The notes: a model not told the origin generated them from the sequence alone. 47,414 bases of DNA from Saprospiraceae bacterium (GCA_016787415.1 JAEUUT010000103.1:1-47414), one strand, 5' to 3'; counted from the stretch's first letter, positions 31,609-41,091 are shown. Numbers and translations are program-made.

Positions 31609-32910
31609 ATGAAACATTTTTCATTACTCCGCTTTGCACTGGCAGGTCTTTTGCTGACCGCTCTGGCAGGCTGCCTGCGCGACGAATGCACTTCTACCCG
31701 CACCTTTATTCGTTTTGACCCTGTGTATAAATTGCCCACCGAGTTTCGGGTAGGTATCACTGCCGAGGCGCCGCGCACCCTGAAGAACCCTGGAAAAATG
31801 CTGGCGCTGGACAATTTCCTGTTTATCAATGAACGCCTCGAAGGCATCCACGTCATTGACAACTCCGACCCCACCCATCCGCAAAACATTGCTTTCTGGA
31901 AAATTCCGGGCAATGTGGATATGGCAGTAAAAGACCATCACCTGTATGCCGATCAGTATGTCGACCTGCTGACCATCGACATCAGCGATTTTCAGAACCC
32001 GCAACTGGAATGCACCCAGCAAGATGCGTTTCAATTACAGGGTTTTATACCAGGCTTCGGCTATATTGTAGACTACACCCAAACGGAAGTGACCGAACAA
32101 ATCAACTGTAATGATGAAAACTGGGGCAATGTGTGGTTCAGACGCGGCGGTGTGGTATTCGCAGAAGGCGATGCAGTTTCCCTGCTTTCCAGTTCATCGT
32201 CCTTCTCTTCTTTTGCAGGCCCTGCTACCCCCAATTTTTCCAATGCAAACAGCGGCGCTGCTCTTTCTGGCTCTTATGCCCGCTTTGGTATTGTAGACGA
32301 CTATCTCTACACTGTGGACAATGCCATGCTGCGCAGTTGGTCGATTCAAAACCCAAGTTGCCCCGCTCGTACCGATTCCATATATACCGGCTGGAACATC
32401 GAAACCCTTTTCCCCTATAAAGATCGGTTATTCCTGGGTTCTCAAAGCGGCGTCTTTATTTACAACAACAGCAATCCGGCGCACCCCGTATTGGAATCGT
32501 CTTTTTTGCATGCCACTGGCTGCGACCCTGTGGTTTGCGACGACAACAATGCTTATGTGACCCTGCATGGCGGCACTAACTGCAACGGCACCATCAATCA
32601 ACTGGATGTAGTAAATATCACCAACCTGCCAGCCGCAACGCTTACGCGCACCTATCCGATGACAGAGCCAAAAGGCCTGAGCATTACCAACGACTTTTTG
32701 TTTTTGTGCGACGACGGCCTGAAGGTGTATGACAAAAAATACCCAGAGGATTTGAAATTGCTGGCGCACGTGAAAGGTATTATCACATATGACGTGATCG
32801 CATTGAGCGATAATCACCTGGTGGTTACCGGCCCCGGTGGCTTCTATCAATACGATGTGACCGATCCGGCCAATCCGCAGGAAATCAGCCTCGTACCTGT
32901 TGTAAAATAA
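31609..32910 (+). CDS. LVIVD-repeat lipoprotein
   Basis: 433 residues. The signal peptide ends in a lipobox (LLLTALAGC), so it is lipid-anchored. The body has repeated beta-propeller-like units with LVIVD-type motifs: GIHVIDNSDPTHPQNIAF, LLTIDISDFQNPQ, GVFIYNNSNPAHPVLE, LDVVNITNLPAA and QYDVTDPANPQ. A Ser/Phe-rich low-complexity loop is near 205-215. Surface lipoproteins of this kind are common in Bacteroidota and have no defined function. It forms a probable unit with the next gene. Confidence 0.85.
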   Translation: MKHFSLLRFALAGLLLTALAGCLRDECTSTRTFIRFDPVYKLPTEFRVGITAEAPRTLKNPGKMLALDNFLFINERLEGIHVIDNSDPTHPQNIAFWKIPGNVDMAVKDHHLYADQYVDLLTIDISDFQNPQLECTQQDAFQLQGFIPGFGYIVDYTQTEVTEQINCNDENWGNVWFRRGGVVFAEGDAVSLLSSSSSFSSFAGPATPNFSNANSGAALSGSYARFGIVDDYLYTVDNAMLRSWSIQNPSCPARTDSIYTGWNIETLFPYKDRLFLGSQSGVFIYNNSNPAHPVLESSFLHATGCDPVVCDDNNAYVTLHGGTNCNGTINQLDVVNITNLPAATLTRTYPMTEPKGLSITNDFLFLCDDGLKVYDKKYPEDLKLLAHVKGIITYDVIALSDNHLVVTGPGGFYQYDVTDPANPQEISLVPVVK

Positions 32911-32917
32911 CCCCTGC

Positions 32918-32954
32918 CCTGCCGGTTTCGGGAGTACTTCCTGAAACCGGCAGG
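32918..32954. repeat. Intercistronic hairpin
   Basis: CCTGCCGGTTTC is exactly mirrored by GAAACCGGCAGG, enclosing 13 nt. No T-run follows on the plus strand, so it is more likely an RNA-stabilising or partial terminator structure. Confidence 0.65.
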
Positions 32955-32972
32955 ATAAAAAACTCAATACCC

Positions 32973-33734
32973 ATGATTCGCAAATTTCTGATACTCCTAC
33001 TTTTTGCCAGCAGCGCATACGCTTCGCATGCGCAAGACAGCCTGCGTTGTCAGGATGTCGTGTATATGAAAGGCGGATCGGTTTTTCGCGGTACGATTTC
33101 CAACTATGACCTGTCGGGCACGCTGACCATGACGACCTGGAGCGGTAGCAAAATGGAGATTCCAAGCAATGCCGTGCGGCGTGTTATTCAGGATTGTAAA
33201 GACCGCAAACAGCCGAAGGGTGAGCGGGTGTACAATTTCCGCGAACGCGGTTGGTACCATTCCACGCGCGTGAGTGCTTTGTCGGGCACCAACAACCTGG
33301 GATATTCGCTCCAGCACAGTTCCGGTTTCCAGTTGAATCGTTTCTGTGGAATTGGAGTCGGTATCGGCCTGGAAAATTTTGCTCCGGATCAACTGGACCC
33401 TGTCATCATGCCCTTGTTTGTCGAAACCCGCTGCTACCTCCTGCCTCGGCATATTACCCCGTTTTTGAGTGCCGGCGCAGGCTATTCGTTCATTACAAAA
33501 GAAGAGAATTCGTTTAACTGGCTGGGAGGGACTAACGCCGACCTCGACGACTGGCATGGCGGCTGGATGGCATACGGACAGGCAGGGTATCGCATTGGCA
33601 ATCATTTTATTGCATTTATGGGAATACGACTTCAGCACCTCAAATACGATTGGGATAGTACGCCCTGGGGTGGAAGTGGCACCGATATCCACCTGAAAAA
33701 ACGGATTCAGATCGGCATTGGCTTGCTGATCTGA
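32973..33734 (+). CDS. Uncharacterised outer-membrane barrel-like protein
   Basis: 253 residues with a signal peptide (MIRKFLILLLFASSAYASHAQ). An N-terminal segment with KGGSVFRGTISNYDLSGTLTM and WSGSKMEIPSNAVRRV looks like a small beta domain. The rest alternates Gly and aromatic residues as in an 8-strand barrel (FLSAGAGYSFITKEE, GYRIGNHFIAFMGIRLQHLKYDW). No family is recognised. It is 62 nt after the LVIVD lipoprotein. Confidence 0.75.
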   Translation: MIRKFLILLLFASSAYASHAQDSLRCQDVVYMKGGSVFRGTISNYDLSGTLTMTTWSGSKMEIPSNAVRRVIQDCKDRKQPKGERVYNFRERGWYHSTRVSALSGTNNLGYSLQHSSGFQLNRFCGIGVGIGLENFAPDQLDPVIMPLFVETRCYLLPRHITPFLSAGAGYSFITKEENSFNWLGGTNADLDDWHGGWMAYGQAGYRIGNHFIAFMGIRLQHLKYDWDSTPWGGSGTDIHLKKRIQIGIGLLI

Positions 33735-33819
33735 TGGGGCAATTCCTTCCAAAATACCTTTACTTTGTTTTTCAATCCTCCGATTACAAACCAGACAATC
33801 AAATCAGACATTCTGCTGA

Positions 33820-34407
33820 ATGAGCATTTTCAATAAAAAAATATACACGGAAGAGGAACTTGTGGCCGGCTGTGCCGCCAACGACCGTCGGGCTCAGGAG
33901 GCCCTCTACCGTCGTTTTTTTCCGGAAATGCTCCGCATGTGCCGCCGCTACACCCGTGACGACGACACAGCGCTTGAAATCCTGAACAACGGTTTTTTGC
34001 GCGTATTTAAAAAAATCCATACGTTCAGTTTCAAAGGCAGCCTCGAAGGCTGGATCCGACGGCTGGTGTACCACAGTATGGCCGATTATTACCGCGACAA
34101 TGCACGTTACCTGCATTTTCTGGTACTGGAAGACCATGACAAACCCGTTCAGGAAAGCAGCCATGAGGTGTTTTATGAAGAAGACATTCTGAAAGCAGTA
34201 CAAACACTGCCCCCCGTTTCCCAGGAAGTGTTCCGATTATATGCCATCGAAGGGTACTCGCATGCTGAAATTGCCGAGTCGCTGCAAATGAGCGAAGGAA
34301 CCTCCAAATGGCACCTGAGCACTGCCCGACAAAAACTACGTGAATTGCTTGCAAAACACTACTCATTTAAAAACATCCAAAGCCCTCAAGTAAAATCTGC
34401 GACATGA
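33820..34407 (+). CDS. ECF-type RNA polymerase sigma-70 factor
   Basis: 195 residues. Region 2 is visible as AQEALYRRFFPEMLRMCRRYTRD ... ILNNGFLRVFKKIHTF and SFKGSLEGWIRRLVYHSMADYYR; region 4 as LPPVSQEVFRLYAIEGYSHAEIAESLQMSEGTSKWHLSTARQKLR. The next gene overlaps by 4 nt (ATGA), so the two are coupled, as sigma and regulator pairs often are. Confidence 0.93.
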   Translation: MSIFNKKIYTEEELVAGCAANDRRAQEALYRRFFPEMLRMCRRYTRDDDTALEILNNGFLRVFKKIHTFSFKGSLEGWIRRLVYHSMADYYRDNARYLHFLVLEDHDKPVQESSHEVFYEEDILKAVQTLPPVSQEVFRLYAIEGYSHAEIAESLQMSEGTSKWHLSTARQKLRELLAKHYSFKNIQSPQVKSAT

Positions 34408-35747
34408 GAAGAGAAGTACAGGATAAAAAACTTGCTGACAAGGGCTGGCAGTCCATGCAACAAACCCTCGACCGGGAAATGCCCGTCGAGCGGAAGCGCC
34501 GGCCCGTTGCCTGGTGGTGGCTGGGGATGTTGCTGCTGCCCCTCGCCATTTGGGGCAGCCAGGCCTGGTGGAATTCTAAACCCTCGCCCACCCCATCCAC
34601 TACACCACCTACCCAACAGCGGCCTGTTGTGCAATCGCAGCAAGACAGACCGGATCGCAACATCCATACGCAACAAGTAGAGGCTACCACTCTTACATCT
34701 GAAGAGGCCTTACAACATACTGCCAGCGCAAAACAACCGTATTCCGTTGCAAATCAACCAGTTGCAAAAGGCCAAAAACTGCCTTCAGTAATCGTTCCCG
34801 GCGCTGACAATACGCACGCAGGATCGACCGATTTGATTATTACAGGATCCTATGTGCAAGGGAATGCAGCCGATCATCTACTAAAGGTGGCGGCCGCTAC
34901 GGAAGAAATGGCGCTGAATCGCCTGCAACACGCCGAGGTCGACCTGCAGCAGAATAAAGCAGGACTGGTATTGCCTGTTGCTCCGGAAACCATCATTCCC
35001 GTTGAAAAGGTACAAAAAGACAAGCATACGAGCAAATGGTCGTTCGGCGTGACCGCCGCTGCCTCTACCGAAGCGTTTGCTTCCATCAACGGGCTGTCGG
35101 CCGGACTGAGCACCGACTGGCAGTTTGCCCGCAAATGGGGGATTCGCGCTTCCGCAATGTACACACGCTACCGCCCTTCTACTAACAGCCAACCCGTGGT
35201 AGCCGTGGAGGAATACAGTTACGTAAACGCCACCGGCCTGTACACCGGCGCCAGCGGCCTGGGTGCGCCTAACTCGCCATATGTCAACGAATCGCTGGCT
35301 GAAGGTTATGTGTATATTCCGCTGCGCAAATTGCATCAGGTGGAAATGCCTGTCATGCTTTGGTGGCAGCCCGTTCGCCCACTGCGTTTGTATTCCGGTT
35401 TGGCAGTGGATTATACGTTCATGGGCCAGTCGGCACAGCAGAATTACAGCAACAATCAGGTGCTATCGCTGGCCTCCGACCTCACACAAAAGCGCGCCAG
35501 CCAGGTGGCTACCAGCGAACTGCCACGCTGGCAAATGCAATACCAGGGCGGCCTGGGCTTCCAACTCGGCAAACACGCAGATATTGGAATGTTCTGGCAT
35601 GTGCCTATCCACGCCGACTTCAGTGCGCGAAAAGACCTGGCATCTTACAACAGCATAACAGAACAATTAGACGTGCTGGCTACTCCATCCAGTACCCTTT
35701 TGCCCAACCTCGGACGGTTTGTGTTGCAGGGCACCTGGAAATTCTGA
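34404..35747 (+). CDS. Single-span protein with a C-terminal outer-membrane-type beta-barrel, sigma partner
   Basis: 447 residues. About 35 charged cytosolic residues, a membrane segment (WWWLGMLLLPLAIWGSQAWW), a Pro/Thr/Gln-rich linker, then from about 205 an alternating beta-rich region (KWSFGVTAAASTEAF ... FVLQGTWKF) ending in Phe. Translationally coupled to the ECF sigma gene, it takes the place of an anti-sigma factor, but no classical anti-sigma domain is visible. A role in holding the sigma factor is possible and unproven. A good terminator follows. Confidence 0.78.
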   Translation: MRREVQDKKLADKGWQSMQQTLDREMPVERKRRPVAWWWLGMLLLPLAIWGSQAWWNSKPSPTPSTTPPTQQRPVVQSQQDRPDRNIHTQQVEATTLTSEEALQHTASAKQPYSVANQPVAKGQKLPSVIVPGADNTHAGSTDLIITGSYVQGNAADHLLKVAAATEEMALNRLQHAEVDLQQNKAGLVLPVAPETIIPVEKVQKDKHTSKWSFGVTAAASTEAFASINGLSAGLSTDWQFARKWGIRASAMYTRYRPSTNSQPVVAVEEYSYVNATGLYTGASGLGAPNSPYVNESLAEGYVYIPLRKLHQVEMPVMLWWQPVRPLRLYSGLAVDYTFMGQSAQQNYSNNQVLSLASDLTQKRASQVATSELPRWQMQYQGGLGFQLGKHADIGMFWHVPIHADFSARKDLASYNSITEQLDVLATPSSTLLPNLGRFVLQGTWKF

Positions 35748-35780
35748 CATCGTTTCTTCATTTTATACTGGTTAAAATCA

Positions 35781-35810
35781 GGGCAGGCCGTACAGCCTGC
35801 CCTTTCTTTT
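35781..35810 (+). terminator. Terminator after the sigma/barrel pair
   Basis: GGGCAGGC (35781-35788) pairs with GCCTGCCC (35795-35802), followed by TTTCTTTT. It is 34 nt past the stop codon and before the GH31 gene. Confidence 0.85.
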
Positions 35811-35863
35811 ATGGAAAAAACAAAAGACTTTTGCCAGAAAATGAATTGTACGTGGCAAAACGC

Positions 35864-38440
35864 ATGAAACCTGTTCCCGAAAAAACCACTCCTGACAGCC
35901 CTCCGCCTCCACCCTCGACTATAGCCTGGGCCGACGCCAGTGTCAGCGAACGATACGACGACGTTTATCAAACCATCTCGCCCGATGAGATCAACAACGT
36001 CCGCTGGCACAATGGCGCCTATGAGTTTGTTTGCAAAAATGGCGTCTCGCTGCGCATTCATATCCTTACGGGCAGCATCGTTCGCTTTCGATATTCTCCT
36101 GATGGCACCTTCGGGCACGATGCCTCGTATGCCTTGTCGCCCGATTTTCAGGCAGACAAGGTGGTCGTGACGCTCAATGAAAATAACAACGACTATGTGC
36201 TGGTGTCGGAACAACTTCAGGTGGTAGTAACCAAACTCGGTCTGCGGGTACGTATTTACGACCTCGACGACCATATACTTTGCGAGGATGAACAGGGCTT
36301 TTCTGCCAAAAGAACCGTCATGCGCGGCTGGTGCGAACTAAAAATGGAAAAAAAGTGCCAGCGAAAGGAAGTGTTTATGGGCCTCGGCGACAAAACCTGC
36401 CCGACCAACCTGGCAGGGAAGCAGTTTGAAAACTGGTGTACCGACTCCTATGCATTCGGACGCGACCACAATGCCATGTACCGCGCTGTTCCATTCTACT
36501 ACGCCCTGCACCAGGGCATGGCATACGGTATTCTGTTCGACAATACCTTCCGCACACATTTCGACTTCAATAGCGACGATACAGGCGCCACGCGTTTTTC
36601 TGCCGAAGGCGGGGAAATGAATTACTACTTCATTCATGGACCCGAACTCGACGAAGTGGCGCGCCGATATGCCCGCCTGACGGGCGTACATGAATTGCCG
36701 CCGCTGTGGAGCCTGGGGTATCATCAATGCCGCTGGAGTTATTACCCCGAACGGCAGGTGAGGGAAATTGCCGACCGTTTCCGCAGCGAAGCCATTCCTT
36801 GCGACGCCATTTACCTCGACATCGACTATATGGACGGGTATCGCTGTTTTACCTGGAATGCACAGCATTTCCCCAATCCTAAACGGCTCATCAGCGACCT
36901 GCGCCAACAAGGCTTCGAAACGGTGGTCATGATCGACCCCGGTATCAAGGAAGATCCTTCGTATGAAGTGTACCGGAAAGGACTGGAACTCGGCATGTTT
37001 GTCCGCACCGCCGACGGCGAAGTGGCCAAAGGGCCCGTCTGGCCAGGGTTCTGTGCCTTCCCTGATTATACCGATCCGAAAGTGCGCGAATGGTGGGGCG
37101 ATCTGTATACCGAAATGTATGCCGAACAGTTGGTGAGCGGTTTCTGGAACGACATGAACGAGCCCGCCGTATTCCACGTACACCACAAAACCCTGCCCGA
37201 CAACGTGATGCACCATGGCGACGGCCACCCATGCAGCCACCGCAAGGCGCACAATATTTACGGCCATCAGATGACGCGGGCGTCCTGGGATGGTTTCAGG
37301 AAATTGAAGCCAGAAAAAAGGCCATTCCTGCTGAGCAGGGCCACCTACAGCGGCGGTCAGCGCTATTCGGCCATCTGGACGGGCGACAATGTGTCGGACT
37401 GGGAGCACCTGCAAATTGCCAATATCCAGTGTCAGCGGCTCTCGGTGTCCGGTTTTTCGTTTTGCGGAACGGACATCGGCGGGTTTACCGGTTGCACCGA
37501 CGGCGAATTGTACGTGCGCTGGCTGCAACTGGCCGTTTTTCACCCGCTCATGCGCACACACAGCAAGGGGCAGCACGTTACCGGCGATGCGCTGGCCTCT
37601 CTGGAAGACGAGCACCTGGCCCCGGATGAAACGACACACGTGCCCGATCACCCACCCGTAGAAACCCTTGTTCCGCAACTTTCAGACCAGGAACCCTGGT
37701 CTTTCGGGGAGAAATGGACGCCTTTGGCGAAAAAAGCCATCGAGTTGAGGTATTGCCTTTTACCTTGCATCTATACCGCTATGTGGCGGCACACCCTCGA
37801 CGGAACACCGGTACTGCGGCACCTGCCTTTTGCCGATGCCCACGACCCGCGGCTGTGGGAGCAGGAGCGCGATTTTCTATTTGCAGAACACTTGCTCGTC
37901 AGCCCGGTGGTGCAGCCTCGCATACAGCGGCAAGGTATTTACCTTCCGAAAGGCAACTGGTACTATTTCTGGACCGGCCAGCCTTGTTCGGGAGAAGTGT
38001 TTATCAACACCATGCCCGACCAAATCCCGTTTTTTATCCGGGAGGGTGCGGTGTTGCCGGTGTATCCCATTCGGCAATGGGTGCAGGAGAAACCAATTGA
38101 CGAACTGACGCTGTACGTTTATTACAAAAACGGCGTGGAAACCAGTCATTTGTACGAAGATGAAGGAGAAGGATACGCTTACCGGGAGGAGCAGTGGAGC
38201 CTGAAAATATTTGAAACACAGGGGAATGAAGAAGGCTTTATGCTGCGGCAGCGCAAGGAAGGCCATTTTCAGCCCGATTACCCGAAAGTAAAAATTTATC
38301 TCGTCGGTTTTCCGGCATTTGTAAAACACTGCACGGTCGATGGCGAAGAAATGCCCATCAAGGAAATTCGCCTGCGCGACCGTTCGCTGTATACCCTGAA
38401 TATCAACCCGAATTTTGAAAAAATAACATGGCACGTATAA
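35864..38440 (+). CDS. Glycoside hydrolase family 31 alpha-glucosidase
   Basis: 858 residues. The catalytic barrel has DIDYMDGYRCFTWN, the nucleophile Asp in GFWNDMNEPAVF and the acid/base Asp in IWTGDNVSDWEHL, all canonical GH31. An N-terminal beta domain (about 45-250) and a C-terminal beta region follow the usual plan. No signal peptide is evident, so it is probably cytoplasmic. The ATG at 35864 (MKPVPEKTTPD) is used; the long upstream open frame overlaps the previous gene. The 3' end overlaps the next gene by 13 nt. Confidence 0.93.
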   Translation: MKPVPEKTTPDSPPPPPSTIAWADASVSERYDDVYQTISPDEINNVRWHNGAYEFVCKNGVSLRIHILTGSIVRFRYSPDGTFGHDASYALSPDFQADKVVVTLNENNNDYVLVSEQLQVVVTKLGLRVRIYDLDDHILCEDEQGFSAKRTVMRGWCELKMEKKCQRKEVFMGLGDKTCPTNLAGKQFENWCTDSYAFGRDHNAMYRAVPFYYALHQGMAYGILFDNTFRTHFDFNSDDTGATRFSAEGGEMNYYFIHGPELDEVARRYARLTGVHELPPLWSLGYHQCRWSYYPERQVREIADRFRSEAIPCDAIYLDIDYMDGYRCFTWNAQHFPNPKRLISDLRQQGFETVVMIDPGIKEDPSYEVYRKGLELGMFVRTADGEVAKGPVWPGFCAFPDYTDPKVREWWGDLYTEMYAEQLVSGFWNDMNEPAVFHVHHKTLPDNVMHHGDGHPCSHRKAHNIYGHQMTRASWDGFRKLKPEKRPFLLSRATYSGGQRYSAIWTGDNVSDWEHLQIANIQCQRLSVSGFSFCGTDIGGFTGCTDGELYVRWLQLAVFHPLMRTHSKGQHVTGDALASLEDEHLAPDETTHVPDHPPVETLVPQLSDQEPWSFGEKWTPLAKKAIELRYCLLPCIYTAMWRHTLDGTPVLRHLPFADAHDPRLWEQERDFLFAEHLLVSPVVQPRIQRQGIYLPKGNWYYFWTGQPCSGEVFINTMPDQIPFFIREGAVLPVYPIRQWVQEKPIDELTLYVYYKNGVETSHLYEDEGEGYAYREEQWSLKIFETQGNEEGFMLRQRKEGHFQPDYPKVKIYLVGFPAFVKHCTVDGEEMPIKEIRLRDRSLYTLNINPNFEKITWHV

Positions 38441-39474
38441 ACTGGATACGCATCGGATACCACTTCTTGTTCTGGCTTGTTTACCTGTTCCTGAACGGTT
38501 TGGTGGTGTGCGTGATGGAAGGGCATAAAATCAACTCCTTCGTATTCTCTGCCATGTACAGGGAAGCGTATTCCCTGCCTGTAAAACTGGCTTTTACCTA
38601 TTTCATTTTCTATTACGTTCTGCCGCTGTACCTCGACCGCCGGAAACTTGGCAACCTGGTACTGATGTCGATTGTATCTTTTGCCATTGCTACCCTGTTG
38701 TATCGGGTTCAATTGTGGTGGTATTTTACGACGATTGAGCCCAGGCCCTATACTTTTTTCGGCCCGCAAGGCGTCATTCTTTGCGTATTCGACCTGTACA
38801 TCACCATTACTTCGGCGGTGATTATCAAAATGATCAAACTGCGCTACAAAAGCCAGGAGGTGGAAGAGCGCCTCATCAACGAAAAACTGCAAAGCGAACT
38901 CAGTTTCCTGCGCGCCCAGACGAACCCGCATTTTCTGTTCAATACGCTCAACAACCTGTTTGTACTGGCCCGCAAAAAATCGGACAAAACAGCCGACGCC
39001 ATCATGATGCTGTCGAAAATCATGCGTTTCGTGCTGTATGAATGCCGCGCGCCGCGCATCGCCGTTTCTGATGAGGCCAAGGTGATCCGCGATTATATCG
39101 AACTGGAAAAATTGCGCTACAACCAGCGCTTGACGGTCGATTATCAGGAAGTGATCGACAATCCGCATGCGTCTATTTCACCCTTGCTGTTGCTGCCATT
39201 TGTGGAAAACAGTTTCAAGCACGGCGCAAGCGCTACCACTGGCGACGTATCCATCAGCATCCACCTGACGATGGAAAACAACCACCTCCAGTTTTTAGTG
39301 AGCAATACCGTAGATGAAGACTACGAACCTGCTACCAACGGCGCAGGAGGGATCGGCCTGAAAAATGTAAAACGCCAGTTAGACCTGCTGTATCCGGAGC
39401 AATACGCCTTGAATATTGGCCGGGAAAACGGTTTTTTCAAAGTCAATTTGCAGGTGGATCTTAGTGAAAATTAA
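38428..39474 (+). CDS. LytS-type sensor histidine kinase
   Basis: 348 residues. Four membrane helices in the first 140 residues, then a coiled stretch, then the kinase: phosphoacceptor His in RAQTNPHFLFNTLNNLF, N-box LLPFVENSFKHG and the GGIGLKNVKRQLDLLY G-box. This is the histidine kinase type that pairs with LytTR response regulators, but no LytTR gene is adjacent. It starts inside the GH31 3' end, so it is co-expressed with it. A link to carbohydrate sensing is inferred from that overlap alone. Confidence 0.9.
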   Translation: MARINWIRIGYHFLFWLVYLFLNGLVVCVMEGHKINSFVFSAMYREAYSLPVKLAFTYFIFYYVLPLYLDRRKLGNLVLMSIVSFAIATLLYRVQLWWYFTTIEPRPYTFFGPQGVILCVFDLYITITSAVIIKMIKLRYKSQEVEERLINEKLQSELSFLRAQTNPHFLFNTLNNLFVLARKKSDKTADAIMMLSKIMRFVLYECRAPRIAVSDEAKVIRDYIELEKLRYNQRLTVDYQEVIDNPHASISPLLLLPFVENSFKHGASATTGDVSISIHLTMENNHLQFLVSNTVDEDYEPATNGAGGIGLKNVKRQLDLLYPEQYALNIGRENGFFKVNLQVDLSEN

Positions 39475-39486
39475 GTGGGGTACTTG

Positions 39487-40044
39487 TCATTCCGGCAATC
39501 CAAACTCGGCAAAATACTTCCACAATGCTGCCGCATGCAGCGCCTGAAACACTTCACCGGCGCGCAAGATGCGCAGCACTTCCCGGCCTGGCAGCACCTG
39601 CACCACGATGTCTTCTGTTGATTCAAGTTGTTGGTTATCAATGCGCTCTACGCCGACAGCCAGAAAAATATGGCTGGTATTGGTGTGCGTAGAAGGGTTG
39701 GCCGAAGCCTGAATCCAGGGTTGCCAGTCGCCGCTGCCAAAGCCGGTTTCTTCCAGCAGTTCGCGTTGCGCGTTTTCCAACATGGAATACTGCGCTTCGG
39801 CTACACCGGCCGCCAGTTCGTAGTACACGGCGCCGATGCCGTGGCGGTATTGGCGAATCAACACAAACTCGCCAGCCTTCGTAACGGCCAGTGTCATCAC
39901 CCAGTCGGGGTATTCGAATACAAAAAAATCATCGATCCGGGCGCCGTTGGGCAACAGCACAGTATCTTCCCGAAGCATCATATAAGGCCTACGGTCGAGC
40001 ACATAGCGGCGGTCGAGTACTTTCCAGGGCTGAGGGTCTTGCAT
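39487..40044 (-). CDS. NUDIX hydrolase, ADP-ribose pyrophosphatase-like
   Basis: 185 residues. The NUDIX box is GVAEAQYSMLENAQRELLEETGF: Gly1, Arg15, Glu16, Glu19, Glu20 and Gly22 are in place, but the usual Glu at position 7 is Tyr. The three glutamates of REUxEE that bind the metal are retained, so it is probably active. Substrate would be a nucleoside diphosphate derivative. The start MQDPQPWKVLDRRY at 40044 is preferred; an in-frame ATG at 40080 adds 12 residues. Confidence 0.88.
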   Translation of the reverse strand: MQDPQPWKVLDRRYVLDRRPYMMLREDTVLLPNGARIDDFFVFEYPDWVMTLAVTKAGEFVLIRQYRHGIGAVYYELAAGVAEAQYSMLENAQRELLEETGFGSGDWQPWIQASANPSTHTNTSHIFLAVGVERIDNQQLESTEDIVVQVLPGREVLRILRAGEVFQALHAAALWKYFAEFGLPE

Positions 40045-40114
40045 GGCTATTGTGATATGCAAAAATGAAATATGAGACATCCCGAATTTTTCGGACCGAA
40101 ACAGATTGATTAGG

Positions 40115-40370
40115 TTGATTTCAGTAGCGCTATTTCCCGTAGTGGAGTTTCCCGCAGAGTGGTTTCCCGTAGAGTAATTTCACGTAGAGTAATTTCCCGC
40201 AGAACTCGCAGAATACACGCAGATTTCCGCAGAACGTAGAGTACACTAATACATTGACGGATAGTAAAATGTACTCTACGTTCTGCGGAAATCTGCGTGT
40301 ATTCTGCGAGTTCTGCGGGAAATTACTCTACGGTATACTCTGCGGGAAATTACTCTACAGGAAATAGCCA
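40115..40370. repeat. Large intergenic inverted repeat N, 62-nt perfect inner arms
   Basis: 40183-40244 is the exact reverse complement of 40271-40332, around a 26-nt loop. Outer parts continue with TTTCCCG(C/T)AGAGT units in imperfect symmetry. The arm text (CCGCAGAACGTAGAGTACA) matches element B. Together with the next terminator and repeat O it accounts for the 494-nt gap between the NUDIX gene and the next gene. Confidence 0.95.
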
Positions 40371-40412
40371 CAAAAAAAATCCCGAATCCAGGCCTTAACC
40401 AAAATTCGGGAT
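40371..40412 (-). terminator. Terminator for the small outer-membrane protein gene
   Basis: ATCCCGAAT (40379-40387) is mirrored by ATTCGGGAT (40404-40412), followed on the minus strand by a run of eight T. It is 127 nt past the stop codon, so the transcript would have a long 3' end containing repeat O. Confidence 0.8.
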
Positions 40413-40434
40413 GAGTCATAATGTGTAAGAAGCA

Positions 40435-40487
40435 AGAGACAAGGGGCAAAAACAAGGGGCAAAAGGCAAGGGGCAATAAATGTAAAA
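40435..40487. repeat. Low-complexity GGGGCAAAAGGCAA repeat O
   Basis: Degenerate CAAGGGGCAAAA units. Their reverse complement (TTGCCCCTTGCCTTTTGCCC) occurs at about 41843-41878, so O and P form a long-distance inverted pair around the outer-membrane gene and coaD. Confidence 0.7.
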
Positions 40488-40538
40488 CCAATGGCCGCTA
40501 TGCCGCGCTTTGGCCTGTTGTCTCAGGAATGATTCACA

Positions 40539-41024
40539 CTATTTGAACGTGTAACGTACGCTCAGAGCGCCTGCATCGCCACGGAAACCACCGTAGTAAG
40601 CGTCGCCGATTACAAACGTAGGCACCCAGTCGACAGAAAGGTTAACCGGAGCATTCGGGAATTTGAAATCCAGACCCAGACAGCCAGAAATACCAACACT
40701 CAGGCTATTATAGTCGGTAGTGAAGTACACATCGTCGTAGTTCCAGAAGTAAACAGCAGCACCGCCGCCGTAGTACCAACTCAGGCCATCCACGCTGGAA
40801 ATGGGGTTGTGTACCTGATACAGCGCGCCGATGTTCACATAGTTCACATAAGACCAGCGACGGAAGCCTACATAAGCCTCGATAGCATTCTTTTCGCTCA
40901 GGAACGTTTTGAAACTGATGGAAGCAGGGTAACCCAGACGAAGGCCGATGGCAGATTTGTAGTTCTGAGAGAATGCCACGGAAACCGTGAACATAATGGC
41001 CAGGGTGAAGAATAGTTTTTTCAT
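40539..41024 (-). CDS. Small outer-membrane beta-barrel-like protein
   Basis: 161 residues. Signal peptide MKKLFFTLAIMFTVSVAFSQ, then about eight alternating, Tyr- and Gly-rich strands (SAIGLRLGYPASISFKTFL, NAIEAYVGFRRW, GGGAAVYFWNYDDVYF, GALSVRYTFK) ending in an aromatic-basic pair. The function is unknown; the fold resembles PorT/OmpX-size barrels. It has a good -33/-7 promoter and its own terminator, so it is a single-gene unit. Confidence 0.85.
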   Translation of the reverse strand: MKKLFFTLAIMFTVSVAFSQNYKSAIGLRLGYPASISFKTFLSEKNAIEAYVGFRRWSYVNYVNIGALYQVHNPISSVDGLSWYYGGGAAVYFWNYDDVYFTTDYNSLSVGISGCLGLDFKFPNAPVNLSVDWVPTFVIGDAYYGGFRGDAGALSVRYTFK

Positions 41025-41062
41025 AATGATTTCAGATAGTTAAAAATGATTTTTGTTCGGGT

Positions 41063-41091
41063 CAAAGGTAGATGTTCGATTGAAATAGCAA
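41063..41091 (-). promoter_or_regulatory. Promoter of the small outer-membrane protein gene
   Basis: -7 box TACCTTTG (41063-41070, minus strand) and -33 TTG (41089-41091), spacing 18. The predicted start leaves a 5' UTR of about 30 nt. Confidence 0.65.
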
